Of a stretch of DNA of 64,000 bases, positions 48,461-59,729 are shown piece after piece (the stretch's first letter is position 1; each line of letters begins with the position of its first letter). Below the pieces are notes generated by a model that had not been told where the DNA came from, did no database searches, and saw only the letters and a list, made by a program, of their open reading frames with translations. The stretch is taken from the NCBI GenBank assembly GCA_026394495.1, contig JAPKYE010000072.1:1-64000 (forward strand). The letters run 5' to 3'. This DNA comes from Methanobacteriota archaeon (lineage in GTDB: Archaea > Thermoplasmatota > E2 > DHVEG-1). A program made the position numbers and the translations under genes.

Positions 48461-49684
48461 ATGGAATATCAAGTGTATAAATATCGTTGGGCAGTTGTAG
48501 CATTATTCTGGACCGTAATCTTTGCATATGGAGCAAACTGGTTTGCGTTATCACCAATGCTGAAAACCTTTGAAGAACAGTTCGCTGTTCCTGCTTGGGA
48601 AGGTCATCTGTTGATCTCACTTATAGGAATTTTTGTTGTGTTTTTCGCTTGGCCTGCAGGAACCTTAATTGATAAAAAAGGACCAAAACTCTCAATTACC
48701 ATTGGTGCTTTATTTATGGCGCTTGGTTTTGGAATACGACCCTGGCTTCTTGATAGTTTTGCATCACTTTTATTAAGTAGTGTTATTGCAGGTATTGGTC
48801 TTGCATGGATCCTTGTCGCCATGGGACCGCAAATGCTTCGATGGTTTCCTAAAAAACAGGCGTCACTTCCTGTAGGGATCGCAGCATCTGGTTTATTCAT
48901 AGGATTTGGAACTGGTTCTCTCTTAATGCCCATTATAAATGCAGCCACATCACAAACCAATGGACAAACTGGTTTTCTTATTTTTGGTGTCATTGCAATT
49001 CTTTCATTCATCCTTTGGGTTATTCTAGCTAAAGACAGCCCAAAAACACCTCCCGAGGAACAAATAAAAGTAGAACCAATGAAATTTGTTGCAGGAATGA
49101 AAAAAGTGTTTACTTCAAAAAATGCTTTCTTGTATCCGATCGTTGGTTTTCTCATCGTTGGTATCACGTTAGTTATCTCCTCGTTTATTCATTCATTGTA
49201 TTCAACAACCGCCGTGATTAAAGAACAAGGTGGTTACATCGCAGGTCTTTTACTGTACGGATGTGCGATTGGTGCTTTTACCGCTCCATTTATCATGAAA
49301 AAAATAGGATTAAAGAAAATCACGCTTGCAGCGGTTAGCGGAGCAATTGTCCTTTGGCTTGTGTTGTTTGGATTATTTGCAATGAACAGTTACGATGTCA
49401 CTAGTATAAGTTGGATAGTAACAGCACTTGTTGCATTCCTCTTTGGAGTATGCTTCCAGGCATCCTGGCCTCTTGCTCTATATAGTCAAGAAACCGAAGA
49501 TGGTGTCACCGGAGCAAATGTTGGTATCTCAGCTAGTCTGTATATATCAGTAAGTAACATCGGTGCCGCAGTGCTTCCTGTGATTTTTCCGATATTGTTT
49601 GTCACGAGTCTTGCGAACTTTATCGCGATTTTCGCAGGGTTAGTCGTTTGTCTATTGATATGGGCTATTGTGAAGCGAAAATAA
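48461..49684 (+). CDS. MFS transporter
   Basis: 12-TM pattern, GTLIDKKGPK loop; GGAGGAG before start. Confidence 0.92.
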   Translation: MEYQVYKYRWAVVALFWTVIFAYGANWFALSPMLKTFEEQFAVPAWEGHLLISLIGIFVVFFAWPAGTLIDKKGPKLSITIGALFMALGFGIRPWLLDSFASLLLSSVIAGIGLAWILVAMGPQMLRWFPKKQASLPVGIAASGLFIGFGTGSLLMPIINAATSQTNGQTGFLIFGVIAILSFILWVILAKDSPKTPPEEQIKVEPMKFVAGMKKVFTSKNAFLYPIVGFLIVGITLVISSFIHSLYSTTAVIKEQGGYIAGLLLYGCAIGAFTAPFIMKKIGLKKITLAAVSGAIVLWLVLFGLFAMNSYDVTSISWIVTALVAFLFGVCFQASWPLALYSQETEDGVTGANVGISASLYISVSNIGAAVLPVIFPILFVTSLANFIAIFAGLVVCLLIWAIVKRK

Positions 49685-49725
49685 AAAAAAAATATTAGCC
49701 CATCCCCTTTTTTTCTTTCTTTATT

Positions 49726-51102
49726 TTATCGTTCTATTACTCGTTTTGCTTTTCCCGTGCTTCGTGGAATCGTCTTTGGTTGTAATGCTTTCACAGGGAC
49801 ATGAAGATTAAGGATCCGGTAGATCTCATTCTCTGTTTGTTTTTCGAGGTCCTCAAGATGGCCTTCTCTGTATCGTTGTTCCGTTGGCTCCATCTCGACC
49901 ATAAGCGAAGTGATGTCTCCTTGTTTTGTTTTGACGATATGGTAGTTATCACTGACACCTTTAACCTGCATGAGTGCTGCCTCTATTTGAGAGGGGAACA
50001 CGATCACGCCTTTCACCTTCATCATATCATCACTTCTGCCTTTGATACGAGATTGAATCGGTAATGTTCGACCGCAGTCACAGACATCTTCATTTAGAGA
50101 TGCAAGGTCTCTGGTACGGAAGCGAATAGCGGGAAACGCTTCTTTTGTTAAGGTTGTAAATACAAGTTCTCCTTCTTCACCGAATGGTAATGTTTCACCG
50201 GTGTTTGGATCAATGACTTCAGGATAAAAATGATCAGCGTTCACATGTAATCTTTTTTCTGAGCATTCAGAAACAACACCGGGACCAATAAGTTCTGTTA
50301 ATCCGTAATGTTCGTGTGCTGTGATTCCCCAGCGTGCTTCAACATTGTTTCTCATCTCTTCACTCCATGATTCTGCACCAAAGGTACCTATGCGGAGTTT
50401 GAAATCATGCGCTGGATCAAGTCCTTTTTCTGTTGCAACCTCAGCGATATGTAATGAATATGATGGTGTACAGGCAAGAACAGTTGCACCAAAATCCTTC
50501 ATGACATCTATCTGACGATCTGTGTTTCCAGAGCTGATGGTGATGACCATTGCACCTATTTTTTGTGCACCTTTTTCAAATCCGTGTGCACCAGTAAAAA
50601 GTCCGTATCCGTAGGCGTTCTGCATGATGTCGTTTTTCCGTACACCATTTGCGTACAGAGACCGTGCCATGACTTCACCCCAGAGGTCAACATCGTTTCT
50701 TGTGTATGGTCCTACAACGGGTTTTCCTGTGGTTCCTGAGGATGCATGGACTTCTATGATTTCATCAAGATCGGTGCATACTAGTCCAAACGGGTAATAT
50801 GCGCGAAGATCCTGTTTGGTGAGAAACGGAAGTTTTTCTATATCTTTCAAGGTTTTGATATCTGTTGGTTTCACGTGTGATTCGTTGAATTTTTTTTTGT
50901 AATACGCATTTTTTTCGTAGACACGGTTGACAAGTTCTTTCAATCGTTTCAATTGAAGTTCTTTTAGTTTGTTCTGTGGCATTGCTTCGTTTTTTTTATC
51001 CCATAGTTCTGCTGTCATACTATGTCTCCCTTGGCTGTATCCCTGAATAGGTTGGTTCGTTATAAGAATTATGAAACATACAACAATACTGAAAAGTTGC
51101 AT
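49726..51102 (-). CDS. phenylacetate-CoA ligase
   Basis: HASSGTTGKPVVGPYTRND, YGLTELIGPGV, RSDDMMKVKGVIVFPSQIE; likely start MTAELWDKKNE. Confidence 0.94.
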   Translation of the reverse strand: MQLFSIVVCFIILITNQPIQGYSQGRHSMTAELWDKKNEAMPQNKLKELQLKRLKELVNRVYEKNAYYKKKFNESHVKPTDIKTLKDIEKLPFLTKQDLRAYYPFGLVCTDLDEIIEVHASSGTTGKPVVGPYTRNDVDLWGEVMARSLYANGVRKNDIMQNAYGYGLFTGAHGFEKGAQKIGAMVITISSGNTDRQIDVMKDFGATVLACTPSYSLHIAEVATEKGLDPAHDFKLRIGTFGAESWSEEMRNNVEARWGITAHEHYGLTELIGPGVVSECSEKRLHVNADHFYPEVIDPNTGETLPFGEEGELVFTTLTKEAFPAIRFRTRDLASLNEDVCDCGRTLPIQSRIKGRSDDMMKVKGVIVFPSQIEAALMQVKGVSDNYHIVKTKQGDITSLMVEMEPTEQRYREGHLEDLEKQTENEIYRILNLHVPVKALQPKTIPRSTGKAKRVIER

Positions 51103-51156
51103 TAATTATCATTTTCATACTTTTTTAATTAAGTTTTAACGGTACTTCTGAGGAAA

Positions 51157-51768
51157 TTACTCTATCAACCCAAGTGTCTCATGAAGATAATTAAGAAAAG
51201 CATGATACAATTCTTTTTTTATCTCACCTTTGATTTGGATATCAACCGAATGCTCTTTTTCTCTGTGAATCTTCATAATTTTTACTATAGCAACACTCTT
51301 TTTATCATCATCTAATATCGCTGTTACCTCGATATATCCCTCATTTTTTACATCATGAGTAATCCAGCCTAGATTATCTATTGTTTTTCTTAGATCAGAA
51401 TCTTTTTCAAGATAATTATAAACGGTTTTATCATCAACAATTATTTTTATTATATGCCGAAATTTTGCTCTAGCAAGCCCTCTTAACACAAGTTCGGCAG
51501 TGGGAACAAGTTCAAAACCTTCAGTAACAAGTCCATTACCACTTATTCTATAAAAAATCTTTGAAAGAAAATTAGACGGTTTTATCTTTTTTGGTTCGAC
51601 TTGAAAATCAAAACAAACATGGAGATTTCTTAATATATCTCTGATTGTTTTTCCATGTTTTTTATCCTTTTTTTTCTGGGTAGGGTGCGAAGATTCAATC
51701 CAATCCATAACCTCAGAAGGGCCATAGACCCAAGGAGGTTGTTTAAAATCAGGATTATACTCAGTCAT
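51157..51768 (-). CDS. hypothetical protein
   Basis: 203-aa ORF, no family recognised. Confidence 0.6.
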   Translation of the reverse strand: MTEYNPDFKQPPWVYGPSEVMDWIESSHPTQKKKDKKHGKTIRDILRNLHVCFDFQVEPKKIKPSNFLSKIFYRISGNGLVTEGFELVPTAELVLRGLARAKFRHIIKIIVDDKTVYNYLEKDSDLRKTIDNLGWITHDVKNEGYIEVTAILDDDKKSVAIVKIMKIHREKEHSVDIQIKGEIKKELYHAFLNYLHETLGLIE

Positions 51769-51995
51769 TTTTCTTCCCCAAAATACAATCTTGTAACAAC
51801 TATTTATTTATATAATCTATTCAAAAATATGAAGTATGTTTTTATATAAAATTACGTCTTCAAAAAATCTGAAAATTTAATATTCTCTAGGAATGGAAAA
51901 GAAGCTTATGGCCTACACTCATTACTCGATTTTTCAAGAAATAATTATCAGTAAATATGTAAATTCTTTCCGTTGTTTGAGGGTAAAATTGTTTT

Positions 51996-54900
51996 TCAAT
52001 GTAACATTTGCAGAACTATGTCGCATATTTGCATTTGAATTGCTGCAATTTTATTTGCATCATCCCACGGGATATCTGATGAATGTTGATTGTTCATGAT
52101 GCCGTCAATTTCTGTGATAAGCTGCTTAACAATATCTTGATATTTCTGGAGAAGTGCTGGTTGCACCTGTCCTTTCAGTTCCCTTCCGACATCTACTTCA
52201 AGCTTAGCAACAGTCTTCAACGTCCGCATAAATACAACCGGGTCTGTATAGACTCCTTTGGTGAGACCATCACTCGCAATTTGAACAACTTTCTTCGCAG
52301 TAGGAACTTTATACTGGTCGCCTAATTTTTTGTATATCTCGGTGGTTTCTGTGAGGCTTTTCCAGAGGATATGATGTGGAAGAGAAATCGTAGCCTGATT
52401 GTTGGTCTCATCAGATTCCTCAATGAGGCTTACGCTATCGACGATGACAAGGATCGTTTGCATCTCTGGTTGTAGTCTCCACATGATAGTTGCTTCGGTG
52501 GTTTCTCCTACAAAAAGTGATGATATCTCAACGGTACCTAGATGAATCGGACGAGTACTGGGATCATAAGGTCCTCGGTATCCATAAAATGAGACCTGGA
52601 ACGGGGTCGTGATATCAATGGTCCCATTGTTTTTGACAGTTGCTGTAAGTTTTATTGTTATAGGTGTGCTGTGAACTGCAGAAAAACTTGTTGAGGCATT
52701 GGAAGTATAATTTGCAGAGAGTCCGCTGATTAGTATATCGGTATGAGATACAACGAAGTCGCGATAATACATAAGCCAGATCTGATAATCAACAAGGTCT
52801 ACAACCCCGTTGTTGTTGTAGTCTGCTTCAGAATTAAACTCAGGATCACCGATGCTATGACCGTACGTTTGTAGGAACAATGCAAAATCATCTTGGTCAA
52901 TGTCACCATCATGGTCAAGATCACCAGGTATTGGTATCCAAGGTTTCATCAGCGGATAGAGATCCTGGTTACTTCCACCTGAGATGTTGTAGGGTGAATC
53001 TCCTATGCCATCATCTTTAGCATCGCTGCCCGTGTAATCATCCCAGAAGTTCCCCTCCTTCAAATCAGGGTTATACCAGATGTCATTGCATTCATCATAC
53101 GCGTTTTGTGCGTTGTTTATGAAATTGTTGTGGTAGAGTCTATTGTTGTTGGTAGGAGCTGTAGAGCTTTGTATTTTGATACCTGTGATACGATTATCTT
53201 TTATCGTGTTTTCGTAGATATTATTTTGCGATGAACTCTCCGATAGATAGATGCTGTAATCACAGCGTGTGATCAGATTTTGGAAAATTGTGTTGTTCGG
53301 TGACTCAAAGAACCAGATGCCATATCCGGCACCTCCGATATCTGTGACCGAACTCCGAGAGACTATTACGTTATTGGTTTTCAATATATAGATGCCAAAA
53401 TCGGTAGCATCTGTGATTATACAATCAGAGATCGTTGTGTGATTGGCATCAAAGATCATTATCCCTGGGTTCCCATTTTTTATGGTAAATTGGTGTAGGA
53501 CTATGTCATTACAAGCATAGAGACCAACAGTCGGAATCGGATATGCGCAATCGCCATCGATAATTGTTGTCTCTTTATTTTCACCAATCAACGTAAGTGG
53601 TTGCAAAATATAGATATTCTCATAATATGTGCCATTATTTACATGGATTGTATCCCTTGGATTTGCGTCATCGATTGCTGCTTGGATCGAGAAATAATAG
53701 GCGTCTTTATTGATGTTGTAGACCGGCGGCAGGAAATCAAGGAGGGTTGCTGCGGTGGTATCATTTGCTATCGTTCCTAAAGTGTCTGTTACAGAAAGTG
53801 TGACCGTGTAGATACCGGTTTGTTGATACCAATGATCGGGGTTTTGCTGGGTTTCCGCCGGGGTGTTGTCACCGAAATCCCAACGATAGGTGTAGGGTTG
53901 GATTCCGCCAGTTGCCGTCCCAGCGAAATGGATGGATTGTCCTACGATGCCGGCGTAGGGTCTGCCTGCATCAGCTCTCAGCTGTTCTACTGTGACAGTT
54001 GCGGTGGTTGTATTTGTTGCTATCGTTCCACAAGCGTCTGTTACAGTGAATGTGACCGTGTAGTTACCAGTTTGAATATAGGTATGATAGGGATCCTGCG
54101 AATATGAATGAGAACCATCGCCGAAATCCCAGAACCAAGATGAATATGGTTTAACACCGTCGGTTGCAGAACCAGAGAAATAAATATTTTGGTTAACGAA
54201 ACCAGTGTATGGTCCCCCTGCATCAGCAGCCACAGGAGTAAACGTAATACCTGCCTGGTTATTCAATTTAAATGCTTCATCAATAGTATCGTTAGGATCA
54301 ATTTGTACAATAAGCGAGATTTTTTCTTCTTTAGAGATAGTCCATTGTTGGGTGAGTACGCTAGTGCCCCCTGATATAATTATGGGGATAGTCTGTTCGT
54401 TGATGATTTGTTGACTGTCATTATGGATGTATGTTATAAATCGAACAGGTATGTTTTCTGCTGCGCTTCCACCGATGTTATGAATTGTAACAGTCGTATT
54501 TATCCCTAGTTCTTCATCTCCGATTGAATGTACAGAATTCGTTGTAATATCTAAATGTGATATAGCTAAATCAGGTTTCTCTCGGTGTCCTATGGAGCCT
54601 GATAGATCTAATGCAGGATCACCAAGCAGATTATAAACCTCCCAGTCAATTATATCGTGCGTTTGAACGATCATATAGTTAATTTGTTCACCTATGACAT
54701 AGCTAAAATTTTCAAACATCGCCTTCAGTATATAGTAAGAATAATAGTTTAGTCCTGCTGGTCGAGATGCACCATAAAACGCAACAGCGCCTTTATCAGG
54801 GGTGTTTAAAAAGACTTCACCCATACAATTAAAATCTCCTTGAAAACTTCCTGTGTAACAAGCATCGCTTATTATTACCGGAAGTTTGTTTCCATTGTGA

Positions 54901-55853
54901 AGATTGAGAATATCATTAATTTGAAACATAAAACTTAGACTCCCGTACCAACCATCCCTCGATCCATGACCCCAATAATGTATCATGCATACTCCATTAT
55001 TTATCGCATCACTGACGTCGCTATCGCTATCTGAGGAATATACCTCTAAAACGTCATATCCACTGTTTTCAAGAAGTGTTTCTTTTACAAATGGATAATC
55101 ATAGATTGGGAATACTTGTGCCATCAGCATTTTTTTATGCCAATCACCAGGGGCAGGATTTCGCTCATATTCAATTGTTTTACAAGCAATTATATCTAAT
55201 TCGTTATAATTGTCAACAGGGAAACGTCCGACTAGTATCTTTGGATCGGAATAGTCTTCGCTCCCAATACATCCATACCATTGATCAGAAACACCATTGT
55301 TAATATTTGGTGGAACGAAAAGATGAGAAACAACAAAGGGGGTATCACCGACCAGTAAGAGATACCGAACATGGTCATCGCTCATATGTGGTGCAGACCA
55401 ATTATGATAAACATTTCTGGTGAATGTTCTGATTTTTGAATCATTGTTTCCTCCGATAAATGAATCGTTGACATTCACAACAGCGACATCAAATCCATTG
55501 TAGGATGCACGCCAGTGTGCAAGTTCGTTTAACTTGTTGTTAAACGTTCCAGCATCATGATCTTGTTTTGCAGGATAATAAAAATAATCTGATGTGATAA
55601 TTAGATAATCTGCGCTATTACTAGGATTTGAGAGATCAGATGGATACGACACACTTCCTAGTTCTGTTTTGCTGTTTTTATTTCTCGTCTCCAAAGGTAT
55701 CTTTGAAATCTCATCACCTGAGATGTTTACATTTATAGAGGAGGATTGAGCAGATGCATAACAAGGCAGAACCATCAGCATACAGGCAAAAATTGCTAGA
55801 TAACTCTTTAATATATTTTTATGTACATATGTGTTGTTCATTTTTACCATCAC
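51996..55853 (-). CDS. secreted C25 (gingipain-type) peptidase with CARDB, PKD, NosD-type beta-helix and dockerin-like regions
   Basis: IHYWGHGSRDGW and VIISDACYTGSF catalytic region; two PKD units; NNxI beta-helix; GDLDHDGDIDQDDFALFLQTYG...DYNNNGVVDLVDYQIWLMYY dockerin pair. Confidence 0.9.
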   Translation of the reverse strand: MMVKMNNTYVHKNILKSYLAIFACMLMVLPCYASAQSSSINVNISGDEISKIPLETRNKNSKTELGSVSYPSDLSNPSNSADYLIITSDYFYYPAKQDHDAGTFNNKLNELAHWRASYNGFDVAVVNVNDSFIGGNNDSKIRTFTRNVYHNWSAPHMSDDHVRYLLLVGDTPFVVSHLFVPPNINNGVSDQWYGCIGSEDYSDPKILVGRFPVDNYNELDIIACKTIEYERNPAPGDWHKKMLMAQVFPIYDYPFVKETLLENSGYDVLEVYSSDSDSDVSDAINNGVCMIHYWGHGSRDGWYGSLSFMFQINDILNLHNGNKLPVIISDACYTGSFQGDFNCMGEVFLNTPDKGAVAFYGASRPAGLNYYSYYILKAMFENFSYVIGEQINYMIVQTHDIIDWEVYNLLGDPALDLSGSIGHREKPDLAISHLDITTNSVHSIGDEELGINTTVTIHNIGGSAAENIPVRFITYIHNDSQQIINEQTIPIIISGGTSVLTQQWTISKEEKISLIVQIDPNDTIDEAFKLNNQAGITFTPVAADAGGPYTGFVNQNIYFSGSATDGVKPYSSWFWDFGDGSHSYSQDPYHTYIQTGNYTVTFTVTDACGTIATNTTTATVTVEQLRADAGRPYAGIVGQSIHFAGTATGGIQPYTYRWDFGDNTPAETQQNPDHWYQQTGIYTVTLSVTDTLGTIANDTTAATLLDFLPPVYNINKDAYYFSIQAAIDDANPRDTIHVNNGTYYENIYILQPLTLIGENKETTIIDGDCAYPIPTVGLYACNDIVLHQFTIKNGNPGIMIFDANHTTISDCIITDATDFGIYILKTNNVIVSRSSVTDIGGAGYGIWFFESPNNTIFQNLITRCDYSIYLSESSSQNNIYENTIKDNRITGIKIQSSTAPTNNNRLYHNNFINNAQNAYDECNDIWYNPDLKEGNFWDDYTGSDAKDDGIGDSPYNISGGSNQDLYPLMKPWIPIPGDLDHDGDIDQDDFALFLQTYGHSIGDPEFNSEADYNNNGVVDLVDYQIWLMYYRDFVVSHTDILISGLSANYTSNASTSFSAVHSTPITIKLTATVKNNGTIDITTPFQVSFYGYRGPYDPSTRPIHLGTVEISSLFVGETTEATIMWRLQPEMQTILVIVDSVSLIEESDETNNQATISLPHHILWKSLTETTEIYKKLGDQYKVPTAKKVVQIASDGLTKGVYTDPVVFMRTLKTVAKLEVDVGRELKGQVQPALLQKYQDIVKQLITEIDGIMNNQHSSDIPWDDANKIAAIQMQICDIVLQMLH

Positions 55854-56115
55854 CGAAATTCTATTACCATATCAAATATTATTTATTTTTTCTTATTTAT
55901 ATTGTTTTCTGTATTTACTTCCATATGATGTAGTACATTGTGTTCAAAATATTATTTAAACAATGTTGCACAAGTGTTACCTAATTTCTTTAGAAATTTT
56001 ATTTAGCCTATGTTTTTTTAACTAGTAAATTACGTCATGTAAAGCTCTTAAATTTTAAAATTTCTTGAAGTAACAAAGAGGCTTACAACTATCACAAGTG
56101 TACACCAAAAGAAAC

Positions 56116-56415
56116 TTAATACGCACGCCACGTATGACTACATTTTGTGCATGTGAAAATTCGTGTTTCTGGCTCATCGCTGGCTCGTGTTTGTCGAAGA
56201 ATCCAGAACGCCTCGTTGTGTTTGCATTTTGGGCATTCTACACGTGTTTTTGGTAATATATCGATCTTTTTTTCTAGAAAAACAATCTCTTTATTCTGCT
56301 GTTTAGATACTAAAATCGAACTACCTTTTTTTTTCTGTTCATATCCACATTTGTTGCATGCAAATTTCTCTTCTTTTGGAAACATAAGCGTTTTACATTT
56401 TGGACAGTACATCAT
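56116..56415 (-). CDS. transcription factor S (TFIIS/RPB9-like)
   Basis: YCPKCKTLMFP...ECPKCKHNEAFWILRQTRASDEPETRIFTCTKCSHTWR. Confidence 0.95.
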   Translation of the reverse strand: MMYCPKCKTLMFPKEEKFACNKCGYEQKKKGSSILVSKQQNKEIVFLEKKIDILPKTRVECPKCKHNEAFWILRQTRASDEPETRIFTCTKCSHTWRAY

Positions 56416-56816
56416 AATAAAGACTTCCTCATCGCATCACTAATGATTTTTTCGTGGTCAAAAGCTAACTCCGGTAAACATTCTATGTTAAAAAACTTTG
56501 CATCCATGGAATCATCACCACTTTTCAACTCTACGTTAGTACAGATAAGCAAATACACAACGGTGATGGTATGACCGCGAGGGTCTCGCGAGGGATCAGA
56601 ATATACACCTAATAGTTTTTGGACAGATGTTTTTAATCCTGTTTCTTCAATCACTTCTCGAATAACTGCATCCTCAGTTTTTTCGCCGTATTCTACAAAA
56701 CCACCAGGAAGCGCCCATTTCTCCTGAAATGGAGGGTTTTTTCTTTTTATAAGAAGAATTGTTTGACCGACCCTTACAACACCATCAACGGTAATTCGAG
56801 GATTTTTATAAGGCAT
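56412..56816 (-). CDS. NUDIX hydrolase
   Basis: GGFVEYGEKTEDAVIREVIEETGL NUDIX box. Confidence 0.95.
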   Translation of the reverse strand: MPYKNPRITVDGVVRVGQTILLIKRKNPPFQEKWALPGGFVEYGEKTEDAVIREVIEETGLKTSVQKLLGVYSDPSRDPRGHTITVVYLLICTNVELKSGDDSMDAKFFNIECLPELAFDHEKIISDAMRKSLL

Positions 56817-56932
56817 GTAACCTGTAAATATAACGTAAGGTATAAGAATTCACCGACGTCTCTTTCATCTTTGCTATCAATGAATAATAACAACGAATAT
56901 AAACGCACGCTGATTCACCACAATCGACAAGC

Positions 56933-58123
56933 ATGCACGAGAAAAACCTGATTCTCTCAACGGTTAGTATCTACCATGCATTAACCGATGGATCTGTCGC
57001 GGTAATCTCTATATTATTCATCATTTTTAAAACACGTTTTAACCTCAGTTACACTGAAATAGGAGTCATCACCGGCGGAGGACTTCTTTTAACTCTTATT
57101 GCACAGTTGCTCATTGGTAAGTTTACTGATGGAAAAAACTCGCGAAATTGGTTATCAATCGGGGTTTTTCTCACCTGTATCTCAATGCTCATTCTAACTC
57201 AATGCAATGGATTTCTTTCGCTTGTTGTCTTCATATTTTTTCTGAGGTTTTCCTCAAGTTTCTTTCATCCAATAGGTGTCGGATGGATTTCAAGGATATT
57301 TAAAAGAAATCGTCTTGATTGGGCGATGGGTATTCAAAGTGGGGCAGCCGATGTTGGTGCGTTTATTGCTGTATCAACAACATTATATTTCACTGAGCTT
57401 TTTTCATGGAGTTTTCCCCTATATTTATGGAGTGTTCTTAGTTTATGCGGCCTTATATCAGGGTTGATTCTTACAAAAAACATTTGTACTGAATCTTCAC
57501 ATGCCCCAAAAAAACAGAAAAAACTACGTTTCACAGAAACATTTCATGAAGCAATCAAACTCATTAAACGAATTAAGTTGTTAGCATTTGCATTTGCGAT
57601 TAGTGGTTGTGCTTGGAGCGTTATTATCACTTTTTTGCCATTACTTTTACAGGAGCGAACAACCTTACCGATATGGCTTATAGGATCCATTGTTGCAGTA
57701 CTGATCGGTGTTGGTTCAATCACATCGCTTTCTTATGGTAAAATTGCATCAATGGTGAAACGAAGAAATCTCATTTTGTTCTCTTATCTTACGATTGGGG
57801 TAATGGGACTGTTTTTTGCTTATTTCACAAACGTTTTTATCCTCATTGGTATCGCGGTTTTCTTAGGTATATCTGTTTTTCTGACGTATCCTGCTTTATT
57901 TTCATCAGTGTCAGAAGTTACCCATGAATCTTCAGAAGGATTAACGTTTGGTATAACCTTTACATTACAGACAGGAGGCGGAACCATTATTCTTTTTGTG
58001 AGTGGTTTTTTATCTGACATCTTCGGTGTTTGGGTTCCTTTTGCATTATTGGGATTGCTCTCCCTTTTGTTAGGTGTGATGCTTCTTTTCCAATGGAAAA
58101 AACCAATGATCGCAAGTGAATAA
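56933..58123 (+). CDS. MFS transporter
   Basis: 12-TM pattern, LLIGKFTDGKNSR. Confidence 0.9.
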   Translation: MHEKNLILSTVSIYHALTDGSVAVISILFIIFKTRFNLSYTEIGVITGGGLLLTLIAQLLIGKFTDGKNSRNWLSIGVFLTCISMLILTQCNGFLSLVVFIFFLRFSSSFFHPIGVGWISRIFKRNRLDWAMGIQSGAADVGAFIAVSTTLYFTELFSWSFPLYLWSVLSLCGLISGLILTKNICTESSHAPKKQKKLRFTETFHEAIKLIKRIKLLAFAFAISGCAWSVIITFLPLLLQERTTLPIWLIGSIVAVLIGVGSITSLSYGKIASMVKRRNLILFSYLTIGVMGLFFAYFTNVFILIGIAVFLGISVFLTYPALFSSVSEVTHESSEGLTFGITFTLQTGGGTIILFVSGFLSDIFGVWVPFALLGLLSLLLGVMLLFQWKKPMIASE

Positions 58124-58213
58124 ACAGCTTTAAATCAAAGGGGGATTATACCCTCATGTCTTGCTCCCACAAATCTTATAAATACCCCGCTATTTCACTA
58201 CCATTCTCATATC

Positions 58214-58594
58214 TTGGGGATATTAGCTATGACTAGGAGAACTAAGAAAACAAATCCAATGTTAATTGCATTGATTCAGGAGCTGAAAAAAACCTCTGCA
58301 GAAAACGATGCGCAAATCTGGAAAGATATCGCACTGCGATTGGAAAAACCGTTACGGAACTGGCCGAATGTTAACCTGGAAAGAATCGAACGTTACGTTC
58401 AGGCGAACGAAGTTGCTTTGATACCTGGAAAGGTGTTATCAACAGGTCATCTCACAAAAAAAGTCTCAATCGCAGCATGGGCTTTCTCAGAGACGGCTGT
58501 TCAGAAGATTAAGAAAGCAGGCGGAACACATATGACGATTGAGAAACTTTTAAAAAGCAATCCAAAAGGAAAAGATATCAGGATTTTGGGGTAA
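58214..58594 (+). CDS. ribosomal protein L18e
   Basis: RRTKKTNPMLIALIQELKK, IAAWAFSETAVQKIKKAGG; start at MTRRTKK likely. Confidence 0.93.
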   Translation: MGILAMTRRTKKTNPMLIALIQELKKTSAENDAQIWKDIALRLEKPLRNWPNVNLERIERYVQANEVALIPGKVLSTGHLTKKVSIAAWAFSETAVQKIKKAGGTHMTIEKLLKSNPKGKDIRILG

Positions 58595-58599
58595 TTCAC

Positions 58600-59013
58600 A
58601 TGGTTACGATTATTGATGCAGATAAAGCAGTGTTGGGGCGACTTGGTACTGTTGTTGCAAAGCGATTGTTGAATGGTGAAGAAATCGCGATTGTCAACTC
58701 AGAGAAAGCTATTATCACTGGTAAAAAACCAATGCTAAAAAATCTATATAAACATAGACGAGAGCAAGGAACGTATCGAAAAGGACCGTTTTTTCCACGG
58801 ATGCCTGATCGATTTGTGAAACGGACGATTCGTGGTATGATACCGTATCAATCATCGCATGGAAGAACGGCTTTTAGACGATTGAAATGCTATATAGGGG
58901 TCCCAACGGAATTTCAAGGAAAAACAATAGAGACAATAGATGTTGCAAAAAGAGAGCCTGCTAACTATATGACGATTGAAGAGATTACAAGATTTCTAGG
59001 GGCGAAGTTTTAA
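58600..59013 (+). CDS. ribosomal protein L13 (archaeal)
   Basis: DADKAVLGRLGTVVAKRLLNGEEIAIVNSEKAIITG. Confidence 0.95.
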   Translation: MVTIIDADKAVLGRLGTVVAKRLLNGEEIAIVNSEKAIITGKKPMLKNLYKHRREQGTYRKGPFFPRMPDRFVKRTIRGMIPYQSSHGRTAFRRLKCYIGVPTEFQGKTIETIDVAKREPANYMTIEEITRFLGAKF

Positions 59014-59417
59014 TGGCAAAAAAGGTTGTTAACACATCAGGTAAAAGGAAAACCGCTATGGCTAAGGCTACAGTTCAGAAAGGCATTGGACGTATCCGAA
59101 TCAACAAACAACCAGTGGAGTTGTATCAGCCTGAGATTGCTCGATGGAAGATGATGGAGCCGTTGAAACTCGCAAATGAATACCAGGATACGGTTGATAT
59201 TGATGTTAGTGTGCATGGTGGCGGGTTTATGAGTCAGGCAAGTGCAGTGCGCACAGCAATTGCACGAGGCCTTGTGGTGTTTACAGGGGATCCGAATTTA
59301 AAGATCACGTTTTTGAATTATGATCGAGGGTTACTTGTTAATGATGCTCGGATAAAAGAATCAAAGAAGCCTCTGGGGCGTGGTGCTCGTAAGAAGAGGC
59401 AGAAATCGTATAGGTGA
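59013..59417 (+). CDS. ribosomal protein S9 (archaeal)
   Basis: [13 protein letters not shown]...[14 protein letters not shown]-terminus. Confidence 0.96.
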   Translation: MAKKVVNTSGKRKTAMAKATVQKGIGRIRINKQPVELYQPEIARWKMMEPLKLANEYQDTVDIDVSVHGGGFMSQASAVRTAIARGLVVFTGDPNLKITFLNYDRGLLVNDARIKESKKPLGRGARKKRQKSYR

Positions 59418-59421
59418 TTGT

Positions 59422-59646
59422 GTGATAATACCAGTGCGTTGTTTCTCATGCGGAAAGGTTATCGGTTCTGTGTACGATGATTTCAAGAAACGATATGAAG
59501 AATATAAGAAAACAGTGGATGCTGGGCAGACGCCAAAAGAAAATCCGAAACAGATCCTTGATAGTCTGGGGTTGGATCGGTATTGTTGCAGGCGTATGAT
59601 TCTTTCGCATGTTGATTTGTTAAAAGATGCGTCACCCTACGAATAA
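59422..59646 (+). CDS. rpoN: RNA polymerase subunit N
   Basis: [14 protein letters not shown] and [19 protein letters not shown]-track start at 59380 overlaps S9, GTG near 59422 preferred. Confidence 0.93.
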   Translation: MIIPVRCFSCGKVIGSVYDDFKKRYEEYKKTVDAGQTPKENPKQILDSLGLDRYCCRRMILSHVDLLKDASPYE

Positions 59647-59729
59647 ATAGTGCATCTCCAACTGGAAAAAGAATTATTTTTTCTTTTTCGCAGGGGAAGA
59701 TGCCATTTTTTTGCTACTATAAGATTGGG

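Noticed and set aside
48604-49167. 187-aa antisense ORF opposite the MFS transporter
   Set aside because: Shadow ORF of a well-supported transporter
53750-54240. DNA repeats as a mobile insertion
   Set aside because: They encode two homologous PKD domains of the C25 protein
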